A stretch of 64,000 bases of DNA, from NCBI RefSeq assembly GCF_900108065.1, contig NZ_FNVQ01000002.1, forward strand, positions 434,001 to 498,000, given 5' to 3'. Below the pieces are notes generated by a model. The model saw only the letters and a list, made by a program, of their open reading frames with translations. It had not been told where the DNA came from and ran no database searches. Below are positions 38,182 to 48,596 of the stretch, one piece after another. The stretch comes from Marinobacterium lutimaris (GTDB lineage: Bacteria > Pseudomonadota > Gammaproteobacteria > Pseudomonadales > Balneatricaceae). A program made the position numbers and the translations under genes. Every line of letters starts with the position of its first letter. Position 1 is the stretch's first letter.

Positions 38182-39192
38182 ATGCTGAAAAGACGCACCC
38201 TGCTGGCAGCCGCCGCCTCCTGCCTGCTGCTGAGCCCGCTTGCGCACGCCGAATACAAAGCCGAATACACCGTTTCCACCGTACTTCCAGCTGCCTTCCC
38301 CTGGGGCCAGGCTGCCGAAAAGTGGGTTGAGCTGGTAAATGAGCGCTCCGAAGGGCGCATCAACATGAAGATCTACAGCAACTCCCAGCTGGTTTCCGGC
38401 GATCAGACCAAAGAGTTCTCCGCCATGCGCTCTGGCCTGATCGATATGGCCGTGGGTTCCACCATCAACTGGTCACCGCAGGTGCCGGAACTCAACCTGT
38501 TCTCCCTGCCGTTCCTGATGCCGGACTACGCAGCGATCGATGCGATCACCCAGAGCGAAACCGGTGACAAGATCTTCAGCGCCATCGAAAAGCGCGGCGT
38601 AACTCCGCTGGCCTGGGGCGAAAACGGCTTCCGCGAGCTGTCCAACTCCAAGATCGCTATCGACCAGCCGGAAGACCTCAAGGGCCTGAAGATCCGCGTG
38701 GTCGGGTCTCCGCTGTTCCAGGACACCTTCTCTACGCTGGGTGCCAACCCGACCCAGATGAGCTGGGCCGACGCCAAGCCTGCGCTGACTACCGGCGCCG
38801 TTGATGGCCAGGAAAACCCGGTTGCCGTGTTCGACGTGGCGCGTATCGACCAGGTTGGCCAGACCTACCTGACCCGCTGGCACTACATGGCTGACCCGCT
38901 GGTCTTTGGCGTCAGCACCCGCGTATGGCGTACCTTCTCACCGGAAGATCAGGCCCTGCTGAAGCAGGCCGCTATCGATGCCGGCAAGTGGGAAATCGAA
39001 AAGTCCCGCGGTGAAGTGGCAGAGACCCTGGAAAAGATCCGCGAGCGCGGCGTTGAGGTGATCGACCTGACACCGGAACAGCACGCAGCGTTTGTCGAAG
39101 CGACCCAACCGGTCTATGAAAACTGGGCTCCGAAGATCGGTGAAGATCTGGTCAAGGAAGCGCAGGACGCGGTCGCTAACCGCAACAAGTAA
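38182..39192 (+). CDS. dctP: TRAP transporter substrate-binding protein DctP
   Basis: 336 residues. Signal peptide MLKRRTLLAAAASCLLLSPLAHA, then a DctP-family solute receptor: GAxxxxRELSNSK, EDLKGLKIRVVGSPLFQDTFSTLGANPTQMSWAD (with the Arg that binds the substrate carboxylate) and ALTTGAVDGQENP. It binds an organic acid in the periplasm for DctQM. AAGGA lies 8 nt before the ATG. A large palindromic element after the stop separates it from dctQ, which probably lets it be made in excess. Exact substrate unknown. Confidence 0.94.
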   Translation: MLKRRTLLAAAASCLLLSPLAHAEYKAEYTVSTVLPAAFPWGQAAEKWVELVNERSEGRINMKIYSNSQLVSGDQTKEFSAMRSGLIDMAVGSTINWSPQVPELNLFSLPFLMPDYAAIDAITQSETGDKIFSAIEKRGVTPLAWGENGFRELSNSKIAIDQPEDLKGLKIRVVGSPLFQDTFSTLGANPTQMSWADAKPALTTGAVDGQENPVAVFDVARIDQVGQTYLTRWHYMADPLVFGVSTRVWRTFSPEDQALLKQAAIDAGKWEIEKSRGEVAETLEKIRERGVEVIDLTPEQHAAFVEATQPVYENWAPKIGEDLVKEAQDAVANRNK

Positions 39193-39193
39193 T

Positions 39194-39389
39194 CAGGCTA
39201 TTGAAAAACTATCTACGTTGCCGGAAGCAGCGTTAAAAACAGGCTCACAGGCTTTGCCTGAACGCACTTTAGTGCGGCCCCATAGGGGCGAGCGGAGCGA
39301 GTAATATGCTCATTTAGTTTACTAAACTCCGCTTTTTCGCCTGTTTTTGCCTTGCTCCGGCTGCCTCGATAACGCTTTTCAACAGCCTG
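39194..39389. repeat. 196-bp palindromic element between dctP and dctQ
   Basis: Two 51-nt arms (39194-39244 and 39339-39389) are imperfect inverted copies, both bounded by CAGGCT and AAAAACAGGC. The 94-nt centre holds nested hairpins: CGCACT-TT-AGTGCG (39263-39276), GCCCC-ATA-GGGGC, AGCGGAG...CTCCGCT and TTTAGT-TT-ACTAAA. It begins 1 bp after the dctP stop. It looks like an interspersed palindromic repeat that acts as mRNA stabiliser or partial terminator in the operon. Confidence 0.8.
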
Positions 39390-39458
39390 AGGGTACTTTT
39401 AAACTGATCCCTGCCCGCCCGTTTTAACGCGGCGGGCATTTTCCTTTCTGGAGTTTAC

Positions 39459-39956
39459 ATGTCATCCAGACCGCCAAAGGCCCGACCGGAACGTTTCCTG
39501 GCCGCGCTGGCACTGACTGTCATTTGTATTATCAGCCTCGGTAACGTGGTGGTGCGTTACGCCACCGATGCATCCTTTGCCTTTACCGAGGAGTTCTCCG
39601 TATTCCTGCTGGTAGTCGTTACCTTTGCCGGCGCCGCGGCTGCCGCCAGGGATAATCAGCACATACGTATCGAGCTGATCGAGCACCATGTGCCGCGCTC
39701 ACTGCTGCCAGCGCTCTACCTGCTGCAATGGGCGGCAGGCATTGCCGTGCTCGGCGCCGCCACCTGGTACGGCTACACCTTCGCGATGGAAGAGTACGAG
39801 TGGGATTCACTTTCCCCCGGTCTTGGCCTGCCGAACTGGATCTACGTAGCCTGGCTGCCGATCCTGACGCTGGCGATCATGATCCGCTCGACTCAAAGCC
39901 TGATCGACCGACTGAAAGGCCGTTCACCGGATAGCGGAGATCACCATGACGCCTGA
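39459..39956 (+). CDS. dctQ: TRAP transporter small permease DctQ
   Basis: 165 residues with four membrane segments, standard for DctQ. EEFSVFLLVVVTFAGAAAAARDNQHIRIELIEHHVP is the conserved E-x-x-x-F...G...A...HIR core. TTTCTGGAG supplies the ribosome binding site. It overlaps dctM by 11 bp. Confidence 0.92.
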   Translation: MSSRPPKARPERFLAALALTVICIISLGNVVVRYATDASFAFTEEFSVFLLVVVTFAGAAAAARDNQHIRIELIEHHVPRSLLPALYLLQWAAGIAVLGAATWYGYTFAMEEYEWDSLSPGLGLPNWIYVAWLPILTLAIMIRSTQSLIDRLKGRSPDSGDHHDA

Positions 39957-41250
39957 TATTCTGATGATTGGCGGCTTCCTGCTCGCCCTGCTCCTCGGCG
40001 CCCCGGTAGCGATCTCCCTCGGTATAGGCGGCATGATTGGCATCCTCTCCGGCCTGTCGCCGGATATGCTCGCCACCCTCGGCACCAACACTTACAACAG
40101 CGTGGCCAAGTACCCTCTGATCGCGATCCCGCTGTTTATCCTCACCGGCCTGATCTTTGAGTACGCCGGCGTCGCTGCGAGCCTGGTGCGCTTTGCCCAG
40201 GCGCTGATCGGTCCGCGCCACGGCGGCCTGGCAGTGGTTGTCGTACTGGTCTGCCTGATCATGGGCGGCATGAGCGGCTCCGGCCCCGCTGATGCGGCCG
40301 CCGTCGCCATGGTAATGCTGCCGAGCATGAAACGCGCCGGTTATCCACAGCCGTTCTCGGCCTCCTTGATCGCCGCATCCTCATCCACTGCGATCCTGAT
40401 TCCGCCGTCGATTGCGCTGATCCTCTACTCCATCGTGGTACCGGGCGTGGATCTGCGCGCACTGTTTGCCGCCGGTCTGATTCCTGGTGTCTTGGCAGGT
40501 CTTTCCCTGCTGATCCCCGCCTGGCTGCTGGCCCGCCGCTACGGCTGGGAAGATCCGAAAAACACCGAACGCCCGCCGTTGGGCGAAAGCTTTAAACAGG
40601 CGATCCCCGCCCTTTTCGCGCCGGTGCTGATACTGGGCGGGCTGCGTTCCGGCCTGTTTACGCCCACTGAAGCAGCCGTTGTTGCCGTGGCCTACGGCGT
40701 TGTCGTCGGTACGCTGATTTACCGCAAGCTGACCCTGAAGGATCTCTGGCGCCTGATGGGCGAAGCGGGAATCACCTCCGGCATCGTTATGTTCATCATC
40801 GCCCTGGCCGGCATCTTCGCCTGGGCCGGCACTACCCTGGGCACCTTCCGTCATCTAGCCGAGGCGATGCTGTCGCTGTCGGAAAACGGCTGGGTTCTGC
40901 TGGGGCTTGTGATGCTGCTGGTTCTGCTGGCGGGAATGCTGCTGGATGCGATCTCGATCTATCTGATCCTGATCCCGATCCTGCTGCCGCTGATGCAACA
41001 CTTCGGCTGGAACCCGGTCTGGTTCGGTATCCTGCTGGCGATGAACATCGCCATCGGCCAGTTCACCCCTCCAGTGGCGGTGAACCTGATGGTGACCACG
41101 CGAATCGCGAATATACGACTGGAACAAACCCTGGGCTGGACACTGATCTTCGTTGCGTCCATGGCGGCGAGTCTGCTGCTGGTGATGCTGGTACCGGGGC
41201 TTGCGCTCTGGCTGCCGGAGAAGCTGGGGTATGTAGTGGGGGCCTGGTAG
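39946..41250 (+). CDS. dctM: TRAP transporter large permease DctM
   Basis: 434 residues, about twelve membrane segments. Conserved GMSGSGPADAAAVAMVMLPSMKRAGY, SSSTAILIPPSIALILY, GLFTPTEAAVVAVAYG and QFTPPVAVNLMV motifs identify the DctM sodium-coupled subunit. It overlaps dctQ by 11 bp and ends the operon; no regulator pair (DctB/D) is present in the window. Confidence 0.94.
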   Translation: MTPDILMIGGFLLALLLGAPVAISLGIGGMIGILSGLSPDMLATLGTNTYNSVAKYPLIAIPLFILTGLIFEYAGVAASLVRFAQALIGPRHGGLAVVVVLVCLIMGGMSGSGPADAAAVAMVMLPSMKRAGYPQPFSASLIAASSSTAILIPPSIALILYSIVVPGVDLRALFAAGLIPGVLAGLSLLIPAWLLARRYGWEDPKNTERPPLGESFKQAIPALFAPVLILGGLRSGLFTPTEAAVVAVAYGVVVGTLIYRKLTLKDLWRLMGEAGITSGIVMFIIALAGIFAWAGTTLGTFRHLAEAMLSLSENGWVLLGLVMLLVLLAGMLLDAISIYLILIPILLPLMQHFGWNPVWFGILLAMNIAIGQFTPPVAVNLMVTTRIANIRLEQTLGWTLIFVASMAASLLLVMLVPGLALWLPEKLGYVVGAW

Positions 41251-41334
41251 GCCCTCCTTCCCTCACTCCCGCTGGCTTTGGATGGAACTCCCGACTAGGG
41301 AATAGGTGAACGCTAACGGTGGTAAATTTCCTGA

Positions 41335-41570
41335 TTAGCACATTTCCAAGCGCCGGTTTCGACTGCTGTCGAGCCAAGGGACTTGTGCGGACAAGTCCCT
41401 TAGCGATCCCAAACCGCCCCTACGCCTTGGTCGGCTACGCCGACTTCCCTGTGCTTCTCGCCTGAAAGAGCGGGAAGGGAAACTCGCAGCGTTGCTGCTC
41501 AAACAGCCCTTCCCTTTTTCTCTTTCAGCCTGTGATGCTCGGCTGCGACAAAGGGGACAGATTAGTGCGC
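41335..41570. repeat. Cluster of strong palindromes downstream of dctM
   Basis: The 456-bp gap 41251-41706 has no gene. It carries an 11-bp perfect hairpin AAGGGACTTGT-GCGG-ACAAGTCCCTT (41376-41401), GTCGGC-TAC-GCCGAC (~41429-41443), and a large cruciform: CTGAAAGAG (41462-41470) with CTCTTTCAG (41520-41528), GGGAAGGG (41472-41479) with CCCTTCCC (41507-41514), and GCAGC-GTT-GCTGC at the tip. A GGGGACAGATTA string near 41552 resembles sequences associated with REP/RAYT elements. No transposase is present. Confidence 0.7.
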
Positions 41571-41620
41571 TCAGCCAGCATGAGACATCGAGCCTCGTTA
41601 TCAAAAAGTCTTGAGAAACG

Positions 41621-41658
41621 AAAAACGGCCAGCCCCGGAAAGGACTGGCCGTTTTTTT
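41621..41658. terminator. Bidirectional intrinsic terminator between dctM and pntB
   Basis: Stem CGGCCAG (41626-41632) / CTGGCCG (41645-41651) with a 12-nt loop, followed by T7 on the plus strand and by T5 on the minus strand. It can end both dctPQM and pntAB transcripts; it lies 49 bp past the pntB stop. Confidence 0.9.
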
Positions 41659-41706
41659 CAGGCCTAATCACGCGGAAGCGGATTAGCGCCCCCAACTGGC
41701 TAGCGA

Positions 41707-43110
41707 TCAGCCATTCAAGATCTTGAGGATAGAATCCACACTGTCCTTGGCATCGCCGAACAACATACGAGTGTTGTCCTTGTAGAACAGCGGGTTATCC
41801 ACACCGGCGTAACCGGTGCTCATGCCACGCTTGAGGACGATGGTCGTCTTGCCTTTCCAGGGCTCCAGCACCGGCATGCCGGCGATCGGGCTGTCCGGAA
41901 CTTCCTGGGCGGCGGGGTTGACGATGTCGTTGGCGCCGATGACCACGGAGACATCCACATTCGGGAAGTCTTCATTGATTTCGTCCATTTCATAGACGAT
42001 ATCGTAAGGCACCTTGGCTTCCGCCAGCAGTACGTTCATATGGCCCGGCATACGACCCGCAACCGGGTGGATACCGAAGCGCACATTGACGCCCTTGTCG
42101 CGCAGCTTCTTGCTGATCTCGAACACGGTGTGCTGAGCCTGGGCCACGGCCATGCCGTAACCGGGCAGGATCATCACTTCCTTGGCGTTCACCAGCATAT
42201 CGGCGGCTTCGTCGGCCTCGATCGGCTTGATATCCTCTTCGCTGCCTGCAGCGCCCGCAGAGGCGGAACCGCCACTGCTCTTGTTGCCAAAGCCGCCGAG
42301 AATTACGTTGAGGAACTTGCGGTTCATCGCCTTGCACATGATGTAGCTGAGAATCGCACCGCTCGAGCCCACCAGCGCACCAACCACGATCAGGAGGTCG
42401 TTGCCGAGCATGAAGCCCATGGCAGCAGCCGCCCAGCCGGAGTAGCTGTTAAGCATGGAAACCACCACCGGCATATCGGCACCGCCGATCGCAACCACCA
42501 TATGCACGCCGAAGATCAGCGCGATGATGGTCATCGCCACCAGCCAGGTAATACCGCCGTCCGGCGATGCGGCCACGTACTCCACACCAAACCAGATCGC
42601 CAGCACGCCGAGCCCGAGGTTGAACAGGTGACGTCCCGGCAGCTGCAGCGGTTTACCGCTGATCTTGGCAGCGAGCTTCAGATAGGCACAAACCGAGCCG
42701 GAGAAGGTCAGCGCACCGATCAGAATACCGATATAGGTTTCCGATGCGTGAATTGCCTGCTCCACACTGCTGAGGCTCACGCCATGATCCAGTGCGTTGG
42801 CCCAGCCGACAAAGACGGCCGCCAGGCCTACCAGGCTGTGCAGAATAGCCACCAGTTCCGGCATCTGGGTCATCTCGACCCGCTTGGCCAGAATCCAGCC
42901 GATAATGCCGCCGACGACGATACCGCCGATCAGGAACACCTGGTTCTCGGTAACCAGGCCGACAATAGTAACCAGCACGGCGAGGCCCATGCCCAGCATG
43001 CCGTAGAAGTTGCCGCGACGGGCCGTTTCCTGGTGGCTCAAGCCGCCCAGCGCCATGATGAACAGGGCGCTGGAGGCGATGTATGAAACTGTGATGATGC
43101 CTGAGTTCAT
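41707..43110 (-). CDS. pntB: NAD(P) transhydrogenase subunit beta
   Basis: 467 residues (E. coli 462). N-terminal ~265 residues are membrane-spanning (domain II); the C-terminal ~180 form the NADP(H)-binding domain III, with [16 protein letters not shown] and [31 protein letters not shown]. With PntA it couples the proton gradient to reduction of NADP by NADH. It starts 11 bp after pntA and ends before a bidirectional terminator. Confidence 0.96.
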   Translation of the reverse strand: MNSGIITVSYIASSALFIMALGGLSHQETARRGNFYGMLGMGLAVLVTIVGLVTENQVFLIGGIVVGGIIGWILAKRVEMTQMPELVAILHSLVGLAAVFVGWANALDHGVSLSSVEQAIHASETYIGILIGALTFSGSVCAYLKLAAKISGKPLQLPGRHLFNLGLGVLAIWFGVEYVAASPDGGITWLVAMTIIALIFGVHMVVAIGGADMPVVVSMLNSYSGWAAAAMGFMLGNDLLIVVGALVGSSGAILSYIMCKAMNRKFLNVILGGFGNKSSGGSASAGAAGSEEDIKPIEADEAADMLVNAKEVMILPGYGMAVAQAQHTVFEISKKLRDKGVNVRFGIHPVAGRMPGHMNVLLAEAKVPYDIVYEMDEINEDFPNVDVSVVIGANDIVNPAAQEVPDSPIAGMPVLEPWKGKTTIVLKRGMSTGYAGVDNPLFYKDNTRMLFGDAKDSVDSILKILNG

Positions 43111-43121
43111 GAGTCGGCCCC

Positions 43122-44684
43122 TTATTTCCTGAACATCCGCAGCATGCGCTGGGTGACGGCAAAGCCGCCGACGATGTTGATACTGGTGATAAACACCGCC
43201 AGCGTCGCCAGAATCACCACCAGCGGACTGTCGCTGGATATCTGTATCAGGGCGCCGATAACGATGATGCTACTGATGGCGTTGGTCACACTCATCAGCG
43301 GCGTATGCAGCGAGTGAGACACACCCCAGATCACCATGTAACCGATAAAGCAGGAGAGCACGAACACGGTCAAATGACCGAGGAACTCAGGCGGTGCCAC
43401 AGAGCCAAGACCAAACAGGGCAAGGCCCGACAGCGCCAGCGGCACCAGGAACGCCAGCGGGTGCGCTTTTTTCTGCTCGGCCTTTTCCAGCTCCGCCTTG
43501 GACTTGATGCCGACATCTTCCTTCGGCGCCAGCGAAATGCGCGGTGCGGGTGGCGGCCAGGTGACCTCGCCCTCTTTCACCACGGTGGCGCCACGGATCA
43601 CTTCGTCTTCCATGTTGACGACAATCTCGCCGTTCTTCTCAGGGCAGAGATCGGTCAGCAGGTGACGCAGGTTGGTGGCGTAAAGCTGACTGGCCTGGGC
43701 CGCCAGACGGCTCGGCAGGTTGGTGTAACCGATCAGGGTCACGCCGTGCTTGACCACCACCTTGTTGGCTTCGGTCAGCTTGCAGTTACCGCCCGCTTCC
43801 GCCGCCAGGTCGACAATCACGCTGCCCGGCTTCATGTTGGCTACCATGCGTTCGGTAATCAGCTCAGGCGCCGGCTTGCCCGGGATCAACGCGGTGGTGA
43901 TGATGATATCCACTTCCGCCGCCTGGGCCGCGAACAGATCCATCTCCGCCTTGATAAACTCGGGGCTCATGGTCTTGGCGTAACCGCCAGTGCCAGCACC
44001 ATCCTCATCCGGGAAATCGAGCATGAGGAATTCGGCATCCATACTCTCGACCTGCTCTTTAACCTCAGGACGAGTATCGAAGGCACGCACGATGGCGCCC
44101 ATGCTTTTCGCCGCACCGATGGCTGCAAGACCGGCCACACCGGCACCGATCACCAGCACTTTGGCCGGCGGTACCTTACCTGCAGCGGTAATCTGCCCGG
44201 TGAAGAAACGACCAAAGTGCTGCGCCGCTTCCACCACCGCACGGTAACCGGCGATGTTGGCCATGGAGCTCAGCGCGTCCATCTTCTGGGCACGGGAGAT
44301 ACGCGGCACGGAGTCCACCGCCAGTGCGGTCACACCGTGCTTGGACAGATCCTGCAGCATCTCGGGGTTCATGGCCGGGTACATGAAGCTGATCAGCGTC
44401 TGCCCCTTGCCCAGCAGCTCAACGCCGTAAAAGCCGAGCTCCGGGTGTTCCTTGGGCGGACGCACCTTCATGATGATGTCTGAGGTTTTCCACAGCTCGC
44501 GGGGGTCTTCGACAATCTCGACACCGACAGCGCGATACTGCTCGTCATCGAAGTTGGCGGCAGCACCGGCCTGGGTCTCAATGGCAAGAGAGAAACCCAG
44601 CTTGTGCAGCTGAGTGGCGACTTCAGGCGTCAACGCTACGCGGCGTTCGCCCTCTTCCACCTCTCTGGGGATGCCTATTTTCAT
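43122..44684 (-). CDS. pntA: NAD(P) transhydrogenase subunit alpha
   Basis: 520 residues, undivided as in E. coli (510). It starts [21 protein letters not shown], carries the NAD-binding [20 protein letters not shown] region and the [16 protein letters not shown] loop, then four C-terminal membrane segments (~400-515). AGGAGA lies ~9 nt upstream of ATG. Partner of the following pntB. Confidence 0.96.
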   Translation of the reverse strand: MKIGIPREVEEGERRVALTPEVATQLHKLGFSLAIETQAGAAANFDDEQYRAVGVEIVEDPRELWKTSDIIMKVRPPKEHPELGFYGVELLGKGQTLISFMYPAMNPEMLQDLSKHGVTALAVDSVPRISRAQKMDALSSMANIAGYRAVVEAAQHFGRFFTGQITAAGKVPPAKVLVIGAGVAGLAAIGAAKSMGAIVRAFDTRPEVKEQVESMDAEFLMLDFPDEDGAGTGGYAKTMSPEFIKAEMDLFAAQAAEVDIIITTALIPGKPAPELITERMVANMKPGSVIVDLAAEAGGNCKLTEANKVVVKHGVTLIGYTNLPSRLAAQASQLYATNLRHLLTDLCPEKNGEIVVNMEDEVIRGATVVKEGEVTWPPPAPRISLAPKEDVGIKSKAELEKAEQKKAHPLAFLVPLALSGLALFGLGSVAPPEFLGHLTVFVLSCFIGYMVIWGVSHSLHTPLMSVTNAISSIIVIGALIQISSDSPLVVILATLAVFITSINIVGGFAVTQRMLRMFRK

Positions 44685-44862
44685 TATTCTAGCTCTCCTG
44701 TTTATCTAAACGGGGGATATCATCGATAAACAAAACGATGTCGTTAAAGGATTAAGTTAAGGGTTAAGTTAAGAATCCAGTTATAGGAAGCTGCGACCAG
44801 GTCAGTGACGTTACCGAAACGTTATAGCCTGATGCCTGGCTCCCCTTTCATAAATTGAACTT

Positions 44863-47487
44863 TCAACCCGTATTTCTCATACCTGTTGCTATACCCGTCA
44901 TGGTCACCATCAACGCAAAGTCGACGGCCTCACCGGGTTTATTTCTGTCTCTCAACAGTAGCTCTGCCTGCAGGTAATGGAGCGGGTCGATATAGGTTTT
45001 TCGGACTTCAAACGACTCCCGAACTGCTCGCTTATCCTGTAGTAAAACCTCACATTTTCTTAACCGCTTAATCAGGTTCTGGCACTGTCGCAGCCGTTCT
45101 ATAAGGCGCTCCCCCAGATCACTGAATTGCGGATCAACCAGTCGCTGCTGATAATAATGAGCAATTCCAGGGTCCGCTTTAGCCAAAACCATCTCCAACA
45201 TGTCTACATACGACTTAAAGAAGGGCCAATCGCTTAACATCTGCTCTAAATCCCGCTGATGACCCGAACTCATCGCCTCATCTATCGCTTTATCACTGCC
45301 CAGCCAGGCAGGCAGATTTAACCGGATCTGGGTCCAGGCGAAGATCCAGGGGATCGCCCTGAGGCTTTCGACACCGCCATCCACCTTGCGCTTGGAGGGG
45401 CGACTGCCCAGTGGCAGTTTAGCCAGCTCTTTCTCCGGCGTGATCTGACGGAAATAGGGCACGAAGTCTGGCTCTTCCCAGACAAACTGCCGATAGAGCC
45501 CGTGCGCCGTCTCTGCCATTTCATCCATCAACCGACGCCATTCGGGTTTCGGCTCCGGCGCGGGCACCAGACTCGCCTCCAGCACCGAGCTTGCGTACAG
45601 CTCCAGGCTGCGCACGGCGATATCGCTCATACCGAACTTATAGCGGATCATCTCGCCCTGTTCGGTTACGCGCAGGCGGCCAGCCACCGAACCCGGCGGC
45701 TGGGCGAGAATGGCGCGATGACTGGGGCCGCCGCCGCGACCGACGGTGCCACCACGACCATGAAACAGTGTCAGGGTAAAACCCATCTCCCGGCAGAGAC
45801 GGGTCAACGCCTCCTGGGCACGATACTGGCCCCAGGCCGCCGCCAGCGCGCCAGCATCCTTGGAGGAATCGGAGTAACCGATCATCACTTCCTGGTGGTT
45901 CTGGGTGTAATGGCGGTACCAGCCGATATCGAACAGCTGCGCCATACAGGGCTCGGCGTTATTAAGGTCGGCCAGGGTTTCGAACAGCGGTACGATGCGC
46001 ATCGGAAAGGCGACGCCGCACTCCTGCAGCAATAACGCCACCGCCAGCACATCCGAGGGCGCCGACGCCATGGAGATCACGTAGCTGCCGAGTACCTCCG
46101 GGCTCTGCCGGGCTATCACCTCGCAGGTGTCGATCACCTCTCGCGTCTCGGCACTGGGCTGCCACTCTTTCGGTAACAGCGGCCGCTTGCTGTTCAGCTC
46201 CCGCATCAGGAACGCCTGCTTGTCCTCTTCGCTCCAGTCGCGGTAGCTGCCGAGGCCGTAATAACGGGTCACCTCATCCAGCGCATCGGCGTGGCGCTCG
46301 GAGCTCTGGCGGATATCGAGACGCACCAGGCCCAGCCCGAAACAGGCAAGACGACGCAGGGTGTCGCGCAGCAGACTGTCCGCCAGATCCGCCATACCGC
46401 AGGCGCGCAGCGAACGGTCGCAGAGCAGCAGCGGCTCGCGCAGCTCGGCATTGAGCCGGTAAACATCCACCGGCTCGCGCCAGCCCAGCTTCAGGCACTC
46501 TTCGGTCCAGCGGCGGGTGTTCTCCAGCCGGGTGCGCACACCACGCAGCAGCTTGCGGTAAGGCTCATCGCACTCGCCGACCTCGGCCCAGAGTTCATCA
46601 CTGGCGCGAGTCATGGAGAGCTGCTGCAACAGCTGGCCGATATCCTTGAGGAACAGATCCGCCGCCATCCAGCGCGACAGCCAGAGCACCTCGGCGGTGA
46701 CCGCCGCGGTGACATTGGGATTGCCGTCACGATCGCCGCCCATCCAGGAGGCAAAGCTGATCGGCGATGCATCGACCGGCAGGCGTTGGTCCGAGACACG
46801 TTCCAGTTCACGGTCGAAGTTACGCAGAAAACGGGGCACCGCCTCCCAAAGGGAGTTTTCGATCACCGCAAAACCCCACTTCGCCTCATCCACCGGCGAG
46901 GGCCGATTGCTGCGGATTTCCGGCGTGTGCCAGGCTTCGCTGACTAGCTGGCGCAGGCGCTCTTTCTGGTTAATCGCGGTAGGGCTCGACGGATGCAGTC
47001 CTTCCATGGACTCCAGGCAGCGCGCCATGCTGTCGTACTTCTGGATAAAGGTGCGTCGGTTGACCTCGGTGGGGTGAGCGGTCAGCACCAGCTCGATCTT
47101 CAGGTCCGCCGCTTTCTCTACCAGTTGGGCGGGCGAGATATCCTGCTGCAGTATGGCGTCGAACACCCGGTTCAGCGCATAGGGGTCAGGCTCATCGGTC
47201 TCCGGATGGCGGTAACAGCGGACCCGGTCGACCTCTTCGGCCAGGTTGGAGAGGCTGAGAAACTGGCTGAACGCCCGCGCCACAGGCACCAGCTGTTCAT
47301 CGTCAATATGTTCGATCAGATTGAGAAGCGGCCTTCCCCACTGGCAGTCACCGGAGTTCTTGGAACTCTCCCGGATGCTCTCAATTTTCTGAAAAACCGC
47401 TTCCCCCTGATCGTTTCTGATCGCTTCACCCAGAAACTGACCAAGAAGGTTGATGTTCTTACGTAGAGGCTCGGCAAGGTTATCCAT
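44863..47487 (-). CDS. ppc: Phosphoenolpyruvate carboxylase
   Basis: 874 residues from ATG 47487 (E. coli 883). It converts PEP and bicarbonate to oxaloacetate to refill the TCA cycle. Catalytic markers: VLTAHPTEVNRRT (His), GYSDSSKDAG (Lys), FHGRGGTVGRGGGPSH, and the C-terminal MRNTG end that forms the active/allosteric site. The frame is open to 47631, but those 48 codons have no homology to the family and MDNLAEPLRKNINLLGQFLGE is the normal N-terminus. Confidence 0.96.
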   Translation of the reverse strand: MDNLAEPLRKNINLLGQFLGEAIRNDQGEAVFQKIESIRESSKNSGDCQWGRPLLNLIEHIDDEQLVPVARAFSQFLSLSNLAEEVDRVRCYRHPETDEPDPYALNRVFDAILQQDISPAQLVEKAADLKIELVLTAHPTEVNRRTFIQKYDSMARCLESMEGLHPSSPTAINQKERLRQLVSEAWHTPEIRSNRPSPVDEAKWGFAVIENSLWEAVPRFLRNFDRELERVSDQRLPVDASPISFASWMGGDRDGNPNVTAAVTAEVLWLSRWMAADLFLKDIGQLLQQLSMTRASDELWAEVGECDEPYRKLLRGVRTRLENTRRWTEECLKLGWREPVDVYRLNAELREPLLLCDRSLRACGMADLADSLLRDTLRRLACFGLGLVRLDIRQSSERHADALDEVTRYYGLGSYRDWSEEDKQAFLMRELNSKRPLLPKEWQPSAETREVIDTCEVIARQSPEVLGSYVISMASAPSDVLAVALLLQECGVAFPMRIVPLFETLADLNNAEPCMAQLFDIGWYRHYTQNHQEVMIGYSDSSKDAGALAAAWGQYRAQEALTRLCREMGFTLTLFHGRGGTVGRGGGPSHRAILAQPPGSVAGRLRVTEQGEMIRYKFGMSDIAVRSLELYASSVLEASLVPAPEPKPEWRRLMDEMAETAHGLYRQFVWEEPDFVPYFRQITPEKELAKLPLGSRPSKRKVDGGVESLRAIPWIFAWTQIRLNLPAWLGSDKAIDEAMSSGHQRDLEQMLSDWPFFKSYVDMLEMVLAKADPGIAHYYQQRLVDPQFSDLGERLIERLRQCQNLIKRLRKCEVLLQDKRAVRESFEVRKTYIDPLHYLQAELLLRDRNKPGEAVDFALMVTMTGIATGMRNTG

Positions 47488-47753
47488 GGGTACATCTCTA
47501 CTGTTTATTATTGTGTTGGTTATGCAGGGCGATCTGGCCGCAGGCTTCGACTCCAGGCTTTGACGCTGGGCAGGTAGACTGGATACAGACCGGCAAAAGG
47601 ACCGCCACGGCCAGCTATCAGCTGCAACCAAAGGGAAGAAAAGGGATAAAAATCAAAGTGCTGGGCGAAGGTCTCTCAAACATCACTATCAAAACAGCGA
47701 TATCAAAGCAGCTATATCAAAAATAGCTCAGGCCCCCACCCAGCAGGCATCGA

Positions 47754-48593
47754 TCAGACAACGCTCTGATGGCGCTCGATGCAGGTTTTAAGTACTTCGT
47801 CAGGATCCTTTTTCCACCAGTTCTCGGCAGAAAAGATCTCGACCTCGCACTTGCCGTTAAAGCCCGCCTCTTCGACCCAGCCACGGATCTTCTTCAGATC
47901 GATAACGCCGTCACCCATCATGCCGCGATCCAGCAGCAGATCCTGGGTCGGTACCATCCAGTCACAGACGTGATAGCCAAACAGCTTGCCGCTGCGGCCG
48001 GCACGCATGATCTGCTCGCGCAGCTCCGGATCCCACCAGACGTGGTAAACATCCACAGCAACACCGACGCCTTCGCCCAGGCGGTCGCACATATCCAGCG
48101 CCTGCTTGAGGGTGTTCACACAGGCGCGGTCCGCGGCGTACATCGGGTGCAGGGGCTCGATCGCCAGTGGCATATTACAGCTCAGCGCGTACTCCTGGAT
48201 CGAACGCATGCCGTCGAGCACCTGCTCGCGGGCGCCTTCCAGGTCACGGGAGCCCTCCGGCAAACCGCCAACCACCAGCACCAGGCTGCGTGAGCCCAGC
48301 GCCACCGCTTCATCGATGGCGCGGCAGTTATCATCGATCGCCGCCTGACGACCGCGGGCATCCGCCGCCGGGAACATACCGCCACGACAGAGTGCTGACA
48401 CGGTCAGCCCCGCATCGCGAATCAGTTTGGCGGACTTTTCCAGGCCGCAATCGGCTACCTGATCGCGCCAGGGGCTGATATCGACAATCCCGTGACGGGC
48501 GCAGCCATCGATAATCTGCTCAAGGTTCCAGCGCTGACGCACGGTCGCGGTATTGAGCGAGAGGTTTTCCATATCATTGGAGAAGTCGCGCAT
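47754..48593 (-). CDS. Sugar phosphate isomerase/epimerase (xylose isomerase-like TIM barrel)
   Basis: 279 residues of the AP_endonuc_2 / IolE-like fold. Metal-binding candidates are seen in AIEPLHPMY (Glu), VAVDVYHVWWDP (Asp/His), YHVCDW and GKCEVEIFS (Glu). It likely isomerises or epimerises a keto-sugar or sugar acid. It lies 3 bp after the DUF993 gene and belongs to the minus-strand catabolic operon. Substrate unknown. Confidence 0.85.
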   Translation of the reverse strand: MRDFSNDMENLSLNTATVRQRWNLEQIIDGCARHGIVDISPWRDQVADCGLEKSAKLIRDAGLTVSALCRGGMFPAADARGRQAAIDDNCRAIDEAVALGSRSLVLVVGGLPEGSRDLEGAREQVLDGMRSIQEYALSCNMPLAIEPLHPMYAADRACVNTLKQALDMCDRLGEGVGVAVDVYHVWWDPELREQIMRAGRSGKLFGYHVCDWMVPTQDLLLDRGMMGDGVIDLKKIRGWVEEAGFNGKCEVEIFSAENWWKKDPDEVLKTCIERHQSVV

Positions 48594-48596
48594 CGT

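Noticed and set aside
47488-47631. N-terminal extension of ppc
   Set aside because: 48 extra codons without similarity to PEP carboxylases; ATG 47487 gives the standard N-terminus.
47511-47726. 71-codon frame between ppc and the isomerase gene
   Set aside because: No ribosome binding site or family features; probably chance.
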